This document shows, in pieces, positions 33,961 to 45,152 of a DNA stretch of 64,000 nucleotides. The translations under genes were made by a program, and so were the position numbers. Position 1 is the stretch's first letter. Each line of letters opens with the position of its first letter. This DNA is from Hirsutella rhossiliensis (lineage: Eukaryota > Ascomycota > Sordariomycetes > Hypocreales > Ophiocordycipitaceae): the NCBI RefSeq assembly GCF_020360975.1, contig NW_025408679.1, positions 806,001 through 870,000 of the forward strand, in the 5' to 3' direction. A model generated the notes under the pieces. It did not search any database. It worked only from the letters and a program-made list of their open reading frames with translations, and had not been told where the DNA came from.

Positions 33961-34827
33961 TTATATACTTAGTAGGTTAGTCGATTCCTCCTTATTTATT
34001 TCTTTAAGGAATCCTTATCTTAGTCTAAAAGGTTTACTTAAAAACCCCCCCTTTTTACCTTTTATTACTAATTTTAATAAAGAGGTTCGATTTCGACTAG
34101 TTCTTTAATTTTTTAACTAATAAACTAAAAGGTCTATTAAGGGACTAGTTAAGCTAGTCTAACTAATAGGACCTAGCCTAAAGTAAGATATATAAGCTAA
34201 AGGGGTAATAGCTATAATAGTAGTAGGGGCTATAGTAATAAAGGCTATAGTAGCTATAGGTCGAACTATTTAGGTTAAGTACTAGCTATAAAGGAATAAG
34301 ACTACTTACTATTATACTTTAATAGCCTCTTTATTTAGTTCTTAGCTAGCTTCTTAAAAGATAGTTAAGTAACCGTTACTAATAAGCTTTATTAATAGAG
34401 ATATATCCTATAACTACTAGCTAGAAAGAGCTTTTATTAGGAAGTATTAGTTAGCTTCCTTAAGGATTTTATCTTACTTAGCTAGCTATAAAGAAGCTAA
34501 TAGGTTCCTAGTAGAAAACGCTCTTAAGTAAGCTATATAGGTCTTCTTAATATAGTTAGTTATATAGCTCTTTAAGGGAGCTATTAAGGTCTTAAGCTTT
34601 AAAAGCTACTACTTAAGAGTCTTTCCTTTTTAAAGAAAGATTAGCTTTATAGTACTAACGGATTTTATTATTACTATATAAGTAGTAGTTAATAGCTTTA
34701 TCTTATAAAGGTACTCCTTATAATAACTCTTATTATTACCTAAGGTAGTAAAAAAAGCTCTTTATTATATGAAGGTTCCTTAAAGACCTCTTCTTACTTA
34801 GCTAACTATAAAGAAGCTAGTAGATTC
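33961..34827 (-). pseudogene. Gag of outer Copia-A, downstream part with duplication
   Basis: Equivalent to 18,370-19,300 of the preserved gag: zinc-knuckle region (about 33,930-33,980), shortened Ala/Pro-linker equivalent (34,200-34,270) and capsid part (34,300-34,775). At 34,776 the sequence jumps back 320 bp and repeats the capsid segment until gattc (34,823-34,827), where the inner Copia-A is inserted. The upstream remainder of gag is at 41,104-41,584. Confidence 0.8.
34456..34827 (-). repeat. 320-bp tandem duplication in Copia-A gag
   Basis: The unit starting ttccttaagg at 34,456 restarts at 34,776 (ttccttaaag), offset 320. The second unit is split by the inner Copia-A and continues from 41,104 to about 41,371. 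In the preserved copy the matching breakpoints lie near 18,979 and 19,299, both next to the word ggtta, suggesting short-homology slippage. Confidence 0.75.
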
Positions 34828-35298
34828 TATTGCGAAGCGTAGCTTAATTTCGTAGTTCTTAGAGATATCCCTTAGTATAAGGGACTAAGGAAGCTAAAAA
34901 CACTTAGTATAAAAGAAGGAAGAAAGAAGAAGGAGCTAAAAAGAGGTATAGAAAGGAGGGTAGGAGTATAAGGGGAAGTATAAGTAGCGAGAGATAAGAT
35001 AGATATACTAGTAACGGCTAAAAAGGCAGGGAAAAAACTAGTAAAAAGCTTAGTAGTTAAAAGGATATTAGTAGCTTCTTTAAGTAGGATCTTCTTTATT
35101 AATTAAGGTGCTAGATAGGTATAAAAAAGGGCGTAAGATAAAGGAAAGAAGGAGAATTAAGGTAATATAATAATTACTCCCCTACCTTTATTACTACTCC
35201 TATAAGAATTAAATCTCTCTACCTTACCTATCCGACCCCTTACTTTTAATTTTACCTTTATATATTTTTATATACTTCTTATATCTCTTTATATAAAA
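34828..35298 (+). repeat. LTR-A (5' LTR of inner Copia-A)
   Basis: 471 bp. It starts tattgcgaagcg (tgtcgcgaagcg in the preserved copy) and ends tctctttatataaaag directly before the primer binding site. It matches 40,628-41,098 with scattered transitions. Confidence 0.88.
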
Positions 35299-35440
35299 GT
35301 TATAAGCCTAGGAGGAATAGTATTCCTATACCTTCTAGCTACTATAAAAGGTACCTTTCTTATATCCTTAATAGCTTCCTTTTACCCCTCTTATTAAAAA
35401 AGCCGATTTTTACCTAACCTTTCTACCTTTCCCTATAATA

Positions 35441-36700
35441 ATAACGAAAGCTAACTCCTTTACCGTCCTTATAGTCTATAGGACGATTCTTATAAAGCCC
35501 TAAGATTAAGATAAGTAGGTAAAGGAGCTATAGGCTTATATAGATAGAACTATCTATAATTTAGTCTTCTTTAATAAGTAGGACCCTCTTAAGCCCCCTC
35601 TTTATCCTAGGGTAACGGACTTTATAGAGGGAGCTACCCTCTTCTCTAAGCTAACCTCTATATAATAAAGAGCTTTTTCTACTACCTTAGGCGACTATAA
35701 GAGTTATTAAAAGGAATACCTTTATAAGATAAAGCTACTAAAAGCTACTAACTACTACTTATATAGTAATAACGGAATCCGTTAGTACTATAAAGCTAAT
35801 CTCTCTTTAAGAGAAAGAGACTCTTAGGTAATAGCTTTTAAGCTCGAAACCTCGATAGCTCCCTTAAGGGGCTATATAACTAACCGTATTAAGAAGACCT
35901 ATATAGCTTACTTATAAGCCTTTTCTACTAAGAACCTACTAGCTTCTTTATAGCTAGCTAAGTTAAAAGAAATCCTCGAGGAAGCTAACTAATACTTCCT
36001 TATAAAAGCACTTTCCGCTTAGTAGCTATAGAATATATCTATACTAATAAAGCCTATTAGTAACGGTTACTCGACTATCTTTTAAGAGGCTAGCTAGGAA
36101 CTAAATAAAGAGGCTACTAAAGTATAATAGTAAGTAGTCTTATTCCTTCGTAGCTAGTACTCGACCTAGATAGCTCGACCTATAGCTACTATAGCCCTTA
36201 TTACTACGGCCCCCGCTACTACTACTATAGCTATTACTCCTTTAGCTCCTCCTCCCTTAAGAGCCTTAACCCCGTCTTTAACGGCTACGCTAGTCCCTGC
36301 CCCGGCTCCGCCTACTACTCTAGGTCCGGTCCCGTTAGTTAGACCGGCCGGACTAGTCCCCTAATAGACCTTCTAGTCTATTAGTCAAAAAATTAAGGAA
36401 CTAGTCGAAATCGAACCCCGTTAATACTAGTAATAAGGTATAAAAGGGGGGGGGGGTTTTAAGTAGACCTTCTAGAAAAGGACAAGGATTCCTTAAAGAG
36501 ATAATATATAAGGAGGAATCGACCTACCTACTAAGTATATAAAAAGCCCTATCGGCTAAAAGACTACTAGTAGGTCTTTAAGGAAAACCGACCTAAAGGA
36601 ATTAACCCTTTAAAGAGGCTATAAGAAATAGTATAATAGTCTCTTAAGGGGGACCCCTTATTATAGAAGAAGATAAACGAGATTTAAGTTGCTAAGAAAT
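35441..36700 (+). pseudogene. Gag of inner Copia-A
   Basis: Begins with ATA at 35,441 where the preserved copy has ATG (MTK), so even the start codon was lost to TpG to TpA change. The capsid region follows the 18.9-19.5 kb reference closely. The Ala/Thr/Pro linker is at 36,180-36,340 and keeps much original GC-rich sequence. The zinc knuckle at about 36,518-36,560 reads YxxYxxxYxxxxY, with all three Cys and the His codon changed to Tyr. An 11-G run at 36,446-36,456 replaces a shorter run in the reference. Confidence 0.85.
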
Positions 36701-39700
36701 AGTAACTAATAACGCTGCTACCTTTATTTAAGTCGTAAATTCGAGGAAGAATTATTAGTATAGTAAATCCGGTATTTATCTTCCTTATAGATTAGTAAGA
36801 CTACTTATTAAGACCCTCTAACTATCCTCTATAAAAATTAGCTATCCTTAACTCTAGTACTTCCTATAATATTTATAATATACTCTTATAATTCCGGTCC
36901 TTTAAAAAGGTATAAAGGGAATATCTTATTACTAGTAAATTAACTATATAGATAGAGGGATACGGAAGGGTAAATTTTATAATAAACTTACCTAACGGGT
37001 CTATATAAATTCTTCGATAAAAAACAATAGCTTTTTACCCTTAATTTTTAACGAGCTTAATTTCCTTCCGCTTTCTATAAAAGGAAAGAATCTTCTAGGA
37101 TATAACGTCTAACCCTATAAGGCTAGTCTAGAAGAATTAGACTATTAGGCTTATTAAGAAAAAATTCAGTTAATTTATTATCGAATTCCGACCTATCCTC
37201 AGGAAGGAATTACTTAAGAAGTTAGCTTTCCCTACTAAGAGGAATAGGTCTACTATAAAGAACCTTCTTTTAATAGCCTAAGGAAACGGTCTTCTTTAGT
37301 ACGTACGACTTAGTTACCTAGGCCCCCTAGCTTTATATAAGCTAAGCTAATAATAAGGCGTATAAATAAGGGGCCTAAAGACCGTCGAATATAAATACTA
37401 TAGTTAAGGAAAGACTAGGAGACGAATTTCTAGACGAACGCCTTTACGGCCGGACTAGCTATATAAGGAAATTTAGGTTAACTAGACCGACGTCTCTAGG
37501 GATTAAGAAAGCTTCGTTAGGGTAATGTTTTTTATAGACGCTTTGTTAAGGATAGTTTTCCCTTATTTTATATAGACCTACCTAAGTAAGTATAACTAGT
37601 CTACCCTCTAAGACTTTATTAACTAGATAAAATCTAACTTTAGCTATAAGGTAAAGAAGATACGGTCTAATAGAGAGCTATTTATAAAAGATATCTTAAA
37701 TTAGGTTTAGAAAAAAGGCATTTTACCCCTCTTATTAGCATTAAATACCTAAGCCTATAATAAAGGGGCAGAAAGATTAAGGGGTACTATAATAGAAAGG
37801 GCCTATATAATAAGACTTACTATAAAGCTTTTATACGACTTTAAAAGGGAATTCGTTAAGACCGCCTATTACCTATAGAACTAGACCCTTAGAGGGACTA
37901 CCTAAGGAATAGACTAGAAATTACCCTTTAAGCTCTTTATAAAAAAGAGGGCCTTACTAGCCTACCTTCGTACCTATAGCTTTAAGGTATACGTAATAAC
38001 TACTAATATATAGCTAAAAAGGAAGAAGAAAAGAAAGCTTAATCTTAGAGCCTTTATTAGTTACCTTATTAGTTATAATTCTATAAATATCTTTTAGATT
38101 TAGATTCCTTTTCTATAAAAGGTTATTTTAACTAGGGATATAATTTTCGACGAATCTAGCTTCTTCGATAGAAAGAAGGATTAATAGCCCCTCTTACTCT
38201 TATAACGTTAGCTAATTTAAAAGATTTAAATCCCCCCTTCTTAATAGTCTTAAGAAGAGGTCTTAGATAAGGAAATAAAAAAAGAAACTAACGTCGAAGT
38301 AGTTAAGGATAACGCCGACTTTAAAGGAAAAGAGGAAGCTACTAGAGTAGATAATCTAGATAAAGAAGGAGACTATAGGAAAGCGGTAGAGCTAGAATAC
38401 GCCTACCTTCCTACGCCTCCTCTTATAAAATAAGAAGAAAATCTAAAAGCAGCTTTTTCGGTTAGTCTTTTTATCTCGACCCTTAAGAGGGCAGAAAAGG
38501 CACCTCTCTTAAAAGATTACCTAGCTACTTATTTATCCCTACTTTAAGAAATAATAGAAGGTATAGGGCCTAATATAAAAGAAAACTAACCTCTCTTTTA
38601 TTTCGATCGTTTTTTAGACTTTTATCTAACGCCTATAGAAGACGGTTCCTATAAAGTATTTATAGTAAGCCGGCTCTTTAAGCTATAGATATTAGTAAGG
38701 AAAGTATATAAAAGAGACCTCCTAGACCTACTAGTAAACTAAAAGTAGCTAGAAAGACACCCTTTTAAAGACTAGTTTTTCTAGGCTTAAAAAGATTGCC
38801 TAGCCTTATATAAAGAAATAAGGTCTTTTAAAGAGGTCCTTAAAGAAAAGGTAAGAGGAAAATAGGTCCTTAGCTATAAGTAGGTCTTTATCTATAAGAC
38901 TAATAAATATAGCTTCCTTTAAAAGTATAAAGCCTAGCTAGTTATCTATAGGAATTAAAGGGGATTTACCTACTAGGGTAACTACCTTAGTAGGGATATC
39001 TTTTTAGACCCTTATAGCTATAGTAGTAGAATTCGACCTCGAGCTTAATTAAATAGATATAGTTAACGCCTTTATTAACTACTTACTTAAGGAAGAAAAG
39101 GTTATCTATATACGCCTTCTACTAGGCTTTTAATAGCTAGGAAAGGTTCTATAGCTTAAGAAAGCTCTATATAGACTATAAAGATTACCCCTTCTTTATT
39201 AATAGTATTTAATAGGTTCCCTTAAAGCCTTAAGCTTTAAGAAAGTCCTTTAAGAACCGTGTATAATATAGAAGGGTAAAATCATAGTCTTTTTCTATAT
39301 CGACGATATTATCTAGGCCTACTTAAAAGAGGAAGAAGCTACTACTAAGGAGGCTATATAAGACCTATAATAAAAGTATAAGATACCTAAGGTAAGGGAG
39401 CTAAAGTAGTTCTTAGGGATATAAATACTTTAAAATAGGTCTTAATAGACTATCTAGCTTACCTAGGACGCTTATATTAATAAGGTCGCTTATAAATTCC
39501 TCCTTAAATCCCTTAAAAAGAGGCTTTCCTTTATGCTTATATTAAATAAAGAGTTTTTTACTTAATCCGTCCCTTTAAGCTAGGGAGTAAGAGAAATACT
39601 AATATTAATAGAAGGTAGGCTCCCTACTTTTTTTACTATTTTAACTAGACCGGATATCTCTTTTACGATCTCCTAGCTAGCTAAGCATAACTAGAATCCT

Positions 39701-40340
39701 AGCCCTAGGCATTAAGAAGTAGTAGATAAAGCTATCTTTTATCTATATTTAACGAGATTATATAGTCTACGCCTAGGAGGGTAGGGAAGGAAATAAGCTG
39801 CCGAAATCTTTATTTATTTAAGCGATTCGTCCTTTATAGATAATTCCTTAGATAGAAAGAGCTTATAAGGGTATATTATATCCCTTTTTAGAGGAACTAT
39901 TACGTAGAAAGCTTAAAGGTAAGCTGCCGTTATTATATTAAGTATAGAAGCAGAGCTACTAGCTCTTTTAAAAGCATTAAAAGAAGCGATTTTCCTTAGC
40001 CGGCTACTAATATCTTTATAACTATAAATTCTATCCCCGTTAGCTATAGAATATAATAATATATAGACTATATAAATTTATATAAAGGAAAATAGTAAGT
40101 TATTAACCTAGCTATAGTATATTAATATCTACTAGTATTAGTTATACTAAGAGGTCTAAAGGGGACTAATTTCCGTTTATTAGGTTTTAACGGTATCGAT
40201 AAAAGCTAACGGTCTTATAAAGCCCTTACTAAAGTAGAAGCTAGCTATCCTTTATAGTAAATTAAGCTAGAAGACGTTTAAGAAAAGCTATTCTTAGAGG
40301 CCCGCCTTAAGAGTCTTTAAGAGGAGCTAATAGTATATAT
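36701..40340 (+). pseudogene. Pol of inner Copia-A
   Basis: Complete in extent: protease segment about 36,850-36,870 (LTLVLP/DSGAS region), pre-integrase zinc motif about 37,300-37,410, integrase first Asp VDWTD region about 37,465-37,490, Glu region about 37,750, LDPRAFIGYLVGYNS equivalent about 38,045-38,085, RT N-terminal segment about 38,870-38,910, catalytic YIDDII about 39,295-39,320 (ttctatatcgacgatattatc, both Asp kept), and RNase H about 39,890-39,990. It has many RIP stops but keeps the RT Asp pair that other old copies lost. Useful as a mid-age reference. Confidence 0.87.
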
Positions 40341-40627
40341 AAGAAGGTAATATCTATAGCTAAAGAAAAGGAAGAGGTTTTTCCCTTTAAAGGGCCCCCT
40401 ATTTAATTATATTTTTCCCTTTAAAGAAGGCCCCCTTTCTTATAGGACTTTCCCCTCTTTAGGCCCCTATTCCTTAAGTAGGTCTAAAAGAGCCTAGGGA
40501 CCTAAAAGGGCCCTTGCTTTCCTTAAGTAAAGGGAGAAGGATAGAGCTAAGAACCTCCTTTATACGCTTACTATCCTAAAGCTATATTAGCTATGCCCTT
40601 AAGGGGCAGGCTATAGCTAAGGGGGTA

Positions 40628-41098
40628 TATCGCGAAGCGTAGCTTAATTTCGTAGTTCTTAGAGATATCCCTTAGTACGAGGGACTAAGGAAGCTAAAAA
40701 CACTTAGTATAGAAGAGGGAAGAAGGAAGAAGGAGCTAAAAAGAGGTATAGAAAGGAGGGTAGGAGTATAAGAAGAAGTATAAGTAGCGAGAGATAAGAC
40801 GGATATACCGGTAACGGCTAAAAAGGGGGGGGGAAACCTAGTAAAAAGCTTAGTAGTTAAAAGGATATTAATAGCTTCTTTAAGTAAGATCTTCTTTATT
40901 AATTAAGGTGCTAGATAGGTATAAAAAAGAGCGTTAGATAAAGGAAAAAAGGAGAATTAAGGTAATATAATAATTACTCCCCTACCTTTATTACTACTCC
41001 TATAAGAATTAAATCTCTCTGCCTTACCTATCCGACCCCTTACTTTTAATTTTACCTTTATATATTTTTATATACTTTTCGTATCTCTTTACGTAAGA
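40628..41098 (+). repeat. LTR-A (3' LTR of inner Copia-A)
   Basis: 471 bp. It starts tatcgcgaagcg after the polypurine tract and ends gtatctctttacgtaaga at 41,098, followed by the gattc duplication. It retains cgaagcgtagc and gacggatataccggtaacgg words. Confidence 0.88.
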
Positions 41099-41103
41099 GA
41101 TTC

Positions 41104-41584
41104 CTAGTAGAAAGGCTCTTAGGTAGGCTATATAGGTCTTCTTAATATAGTTAGTTATATAGCCCTTTAAGGGAGCTATTAAGGTCTTAAGCTTTAAAAG
41201 CTATTACCTAGGAGTCTCTTCCTCTTAAAAAGATATTAGCTTTATAGTACTAATAGATTCCGTTATCGCTATATATATAGTAGTTAGTAGCTTTATCTTA
41301 TAGAGGTATTCCTTTTAATAACTTTTATAGTTACCTAAGGTAGTAAAAAAAGCTCTCTACTATATAGAGGTTAGCTTAAAGAAGAGCAAAGCTCCCTCTA
41401 TAAATTCTATTACCTTAGGATAAAGAGGAGGCTTAAAAGGGTCCTACTTATTAAAGAAGACTAAATTATAGATAGTTTTATTTATATAAGCCTATAGCTC
41501 TTTTACCTACTTATTTTAATCTTAGGGCTTTATAAGAATCGTCTTATAGACTATAAAGATAGTAAAAGAGTCGTTTTTTAATAT
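41104..41584 (-). pseudogene. Gag of outer Copia-A, N-terminal part
   Basis: Resumes the outer gag directly after the inner element's target duplication: ttcctagtagaaaggctcttagg matches 19,024 onward. The start codon position is 41,582-41,584 on the minus strand, now ATA. Between here and the LTR at 41,717 lie the leader and a primer binding site remnant (ctcctaggcttataac, 41,701-41,716). Confidence 0.85.
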
Positions 41585-41716
41585 TATTATAAAGGAAGGG
41601 GTAAAATAGTTAGTTAAAAATCGGCTTTTCTAGTAAGAAGGGTAAAGGGATATAAGAAAGGTGCTTTTTATAGTAGCTAGAAGGTATAAGAATACTATTC
41701 CTCCTAGGCTTATAAC

Positions 41717-42169
41717 TCTTATAAAGAGAGATATAAAAAGTATATAAAAATATATAAAGGTAAAAGTAAAAGTAAAGGGATAGATAGGTAGGGCTAAGCT
41801 ATTTAATTCTTATAGGGGTAGTAATTATAGTAAGGGAGTAATTATTATATTACCTTAATTTTCTTTCTTTCTTTTATCTAACGCCCCTTTTTATACTTAT
41901 TTAATATCTTAATTAATAAAGAAAATCCTACTTAAAGAAGCTACTAATATCCTTTTAACTACTAAGCTTTTTACTAGTTTATCCCCTCTTTTTTAGCCGC
42001 TACTAGTATATCTATCTTTTTTCTTACTACCTTTATACCCCTACCCTTCTTTTTATGCCTCTTTTTAGCTCCTTTTTCTTTCTTTTATACTTAGTATTTT
42101 TAGCTTTCTTAGTCTCTCTTACTAAGGGATATCGCTAAGAACTATAAAATTAAGTTATACTTTATAATA
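41717..42169 (-). repeat. LTR-A (5' LTR of outer Copia-A)
   Basis: A 453-bp LTR-A ending ctttataata at 42,169, followed by actaa. It is about 39 bp shorter than its partner at 29,361, mainly through loss of a segment near 42,028 (the tract equivalent to ggaagctatcgctacttatacttcc is missing). Confidence 0.85.
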
Positions 42170-42486
42170 ACTAATAATCTCTATAAATATATTAAAGAAG
42201 TTACTTTTACCTATAAACGTCTTATTAGTCTTAATCTATAAACTTTTCTTTATTATTAGCGTAAAAGCGCCCTTTACTACCTTTTAGGCCCTGATCTATA
42301 ACGCCTTAAAAAAAATAAGGCGGACGGGGTAAGAGACTTATTCTATATAAAGTTAGCGCGAGATTTCCTAAGTACTGTCTTATATCCTTATCGGCTGCAT
42401 TCCTTACCGCCTAGGTCCCCGCCGCGTGTTTTTCGTAGTATATAACGATCGTAACCGTATTTATTGCATTAGATAAAGCTATCGCG

Positions 42487-43620
42487 ATGCCTTCTTCGTT
42501 AGAAAGTCAGCCCGTTAAGGCTAGTCAACCCATTAAGGCCCGTTAGCCTAGCCAGCGATAGACTAAGCAATAGACCTTAAGGTTCCTCGAGTTGCTACTT
42601 AAAGCCCGCCACGATAGGCTCCTTAATAGCTCGAAGGCGGCCTTTGTGAAGCTAGTGTTTAAGTTATTCGTGCCGAAGCTTAAGATCGAATTTCCTCGCC
42701 GCCGCTAGAGCTTTAAGATACTTAATAACAAGTATCGCAACCTGCTTTAGTTTTAGCGGGTATTCCGAGAGGCAGAGGATCTATTAGGCACTATTTATGA
42801 CCCTAAGAGTAGGAGGATCACGATAAGCAAGGCCAACGAGGATATATTAAAGGCGAAATTCCCTGATCTCGCGGGTTAGGTTATTAAGCAAGGCCTCTTA
42901 ATTAACGAGGTCATTACCTTTAACTCGTAGGTTAAGATCTTTATAAACGACTTACCGGCCGGCCGTATAGTTATTAAGGTTAATAACGATGCCGGCTTCC
43001 TTAATGCTAGTAGTTAGTATCAGCGACGGCAATCGGAATTAACTAACGAGGAAGAGGGGTCTTAGGCGCCCGACGAAGCGGCTGGTGATGATATTGATAA
43101 TCCTTTTCGTGAGGAAACACCACGTCCGTTAGCACGCCTATCGGCACGAGCTTTTCAACGCCGCAACGAAGAAGGAGGCTCTTATTCTAATAGCTCGGTT
43201 ATTCCGCTATCGGCAACTACTCTAAGATCGAGGCTTTCGTTAACTCTAAGCGGTTTATCGCTAAATCTAAGGCTAAGATAGTTAAAGAAGAGGAAAGGGC
43301 GGCAATAGCAGCAAATAGAGGAAATCGTTAGTCTTCTTACTAACCTTATAGCCTAAGGAGGCTAAACGAAGCAATATATAATCTCTATAAGGGCATAGGG
43401 CGCAGAGGATCTCGAAAAGGCCATCTAAGACTATATATAGCTTGCCGCCGTAGAAGGTATATAGTTAATGCTAAAAGTTATAGCCTAGTTAAAGTAAGAT
43501 CCTATAAATCCCCTCGTATAAAATTCCCTTAGTACGGGCGAGGCTAAGCGGGCGTGGGTTAAGGAGATAATTATAGTAGATTCGTATAATCTTAATAAGT
43601 AGTTATTTTTATAGTGTTAA
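42487..43620 (+). pseudogene. Harbinger Myb/SANT-like DNA-binding protein, RIP-broken
   Basis: The second protein of PIF-Harbinger elements; it binds element DNA and helps bring the transposase into the nucleus. One frame of 378 codons runs from ATG 42,487 to TAA 43,620 without an indel. About two dozen internal TAG/TAA stand mainly where Gln or Trp codons are expected. Residues 27-115 show the Myb_DNA-bind_3-like helical pattern (LRFLELLLKARHDRLLNSSKAAFVKL ... FKILNNKYRNLL) followed by GTIYDPKSRRI, the typical acidic/Gly turn before the last helix. An acidic middle (residues about 180-205) and an Arg/Ser-rich segment follow. Non-repetitive codons with intact CAA/CAG show that RIP was incomplete here. 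Confidence 0.75.
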
Positions 43621-43702
43621 GGCTATAAGTTATGCCTATAGGTGCGGTAGCCGTATACGGCTGCCCTTATCCTTTAATTCCTTCTTTATCTATAACACCA
43701 CC

Positions 43703-45106
43703 CTAGGCTATATATATGGCATTATTTTCATCGTCTTTATCGTCTTTATCGCCGTTATCGCCGTTATCGCTCTTATCGCTCTTATCCGTATTATCTCTAC
43801 GCTCTCGCCGGGCCAGAACAGTCTAGTATGTCTCCCATAGCCAGCTAGAGATAAGCTCACGCATTTCACTGCCTATACGGCCTATAACGATAGAATCAGC
43901 TCGTGCGCGTGCCTTATTGAGGGCCTCAAGCTCCTAACTCGTTAGGCAAGCTTCTTCCTCTCTCTCTCTCTCTTTATGGTCTTTCCTACCTATCTAGACG
44001 AAGTTAAAGAGCCCTATTACTACGTACATAAGCTTAACCTAATCAACGAAGCTATATTCGGGCGCACTACACCGAATTATCTTCTACTTCCGCTTGCAGC
44101 GACTAAAGACCTACTTAACCGTTATACGAAGCTAAGCGTGCCGTAGGTTAAAGATCTCGCAAGGATTCTCTGGCCTCTTGCCTGCCTCGGCCTAGTCGAT
44201 AAGATAATATCGTGTATTGCCGTACGGTACGATTACGCCACGCCTTAAGCCGAACCTAGCATCGCTAAGGAAAAAACGGGCCCTTAGCAAAGTAAAGCTC
44301 TTCGTAAGAGCAATCCGCAATAACGACGAGTCGTAGATAGAGCCCTCAGCGCCGGCAAGAATATAGCTAAAGAGGCCGTCGAAAGTAACTACCGCGAATA
44401 TATTCTATGAGATATTATTCTTCCTTGACCAGAATCTCTTCTAACGAGCCCTAGGGACGAACGTAGGGATATATATGCCGTTAATAGCACCGATCGCGCC
44501 GTTAAATTGCATTAGCTTCTTATCGAGCTCCACGATCGGTAATATATATCCTAGCCCTAGCTAGCGAACGAAATTAGTATATAAACGCCTTATTAGATCG
44601 ATTAATTAATAGAATACCCTTAAGACTAACGATTGACTTATTTAGAAGCGGTATGCCGTGTTTCTTTAAGGTTCGTTATACGCACAAAGCCATAGGAACA
44701 CCAGCATCTTCTGCTCTATTGTCTAATGCCTCGAGGCCTTAATACTAGTGTTAAGGCGGAGCTATCTATAGAGGCGGCAAAAGACAGCTTTTAGCATGCG
44801 AAAGAGATCGTTGAATATGAGGTTTAGTGCCGCAAGGAGCCATTGATAGTGTGCCCGAGACAGCTAGGGGGAAGCTCGAGAGATACCCACGATAGCCTTA
44901 TTTTCCCCCTCCCCGCCTTCCTCGTCTATAAAGCCACTAGCTATAAAAGTCTGTGCTAGAGCTAACGTGGCTATAGCTTGCCTTATTAGGGCATCGTTAG
45001 CTTTATCTTCGAGGGCTAAGCGGCCGTGGAAATCGCCTAGCAGCGAAGAAGTTATCGTTGTGACTATGCCGGCCGACCGACCGACGAACGCCTTAAACAT
45101 TGACAT
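43703..45106 (-). pseudogene. PIF-Harbinger DDE_4 transposase, RIP-broken
   Basis: 468 codons from ATG 45,106 (MSMFKAFVGRS...) to TAG 43,703 in a single frame with no indel; TAG/TAA interrupt it at likely Gln/Trp codons. Catalytic region: GAINGIYIPTFVP (about 44,440-44,480; family GAIDGTYIP, first Asp now Asn), FWSRKNNIS-N (about 44,395), FSYILAGAEGSIYDSSLLR (about 44,300-44,350, second Asp kept, His now Tyr), FNLRHA-LRITVK-VF (about 44,080-44,120; family RxTVExxFG, catalytic Glu now Lys). Two of three DDE residues are therefore lost by TpG to TpA change. The tail is encoded by a short tandem repeat and is rich in Asp/Lys/Asn (NTDKSDKSDNGDNGDKDDKDDE). The first 80 codons remain open. Confidence 0.88.
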
Positions 45107-45107
45107 A

Positions 45108-45152
45108 GGAGGCCTGGAATTATTGCGGCGCCTGAAATAATTCCAGGCCTCC
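45108..45152. repeat. 17-bp perfect palindrome beside the transposase start
   Basis: Left arm ggaggcctggaattatt (45,108-45,124) and right arm aataattccaggcctcc (45,136-45,152) are exact inverse complements with an 11-nt loop gcggcgcctga. It begins one base upstream of the transposase start codon (ATG at 45,104-45,106). It is free of RIP. It could be a transposase/Myb binding site, a hairpin in the 5' untranslated RNA, or a promoter operator. Confidence 0.8.

Larger units (their letters stand above)
34828..41098 (+). mobile_element. Inner full-length Copia-A (TSD gattc)
   Basis: A plus-strand Copia-A of 6,271 bp with two 471-bp LTRs (34,828-35,298 and 40,628-41,098), flanked by gattc at 34,823-34,827 and 41,099-41,103. 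Primer binding site remnant gttataagcctaggagg at 35,299-35,315; polypurine tract aagggggta just before 40,628. It is inserted in the gag of the outer Copia-A in the opposite orientation. Gag and pol are complete in length but RIP-mutated, somewhat less than the outer copy: many CpG words and some CpA remain at 36,150-36,420. Confidence 0.92.
29361..42169 (-). mobile_element. Outer full-length Copia-A, split by an inner Copia-A
   Basis: A minus-strand Copia-A with both LTRs (29,361-29,852 and 41,717-42,169), flanked by actaa at 29,356-29,360 and 42,170-42,174. A second, plus-strand Copia-A (34,828-41,098) sits in its gag; removing it leaves about 6.5 kb, close to the 6.2-6.3 kb of other copies, the excess being a 320-bp gag duplication. 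All coding parts are present in order but saturated with RIP. It is older than the inner element and younger than gypsy-F, its target. Confidence 0.9.
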
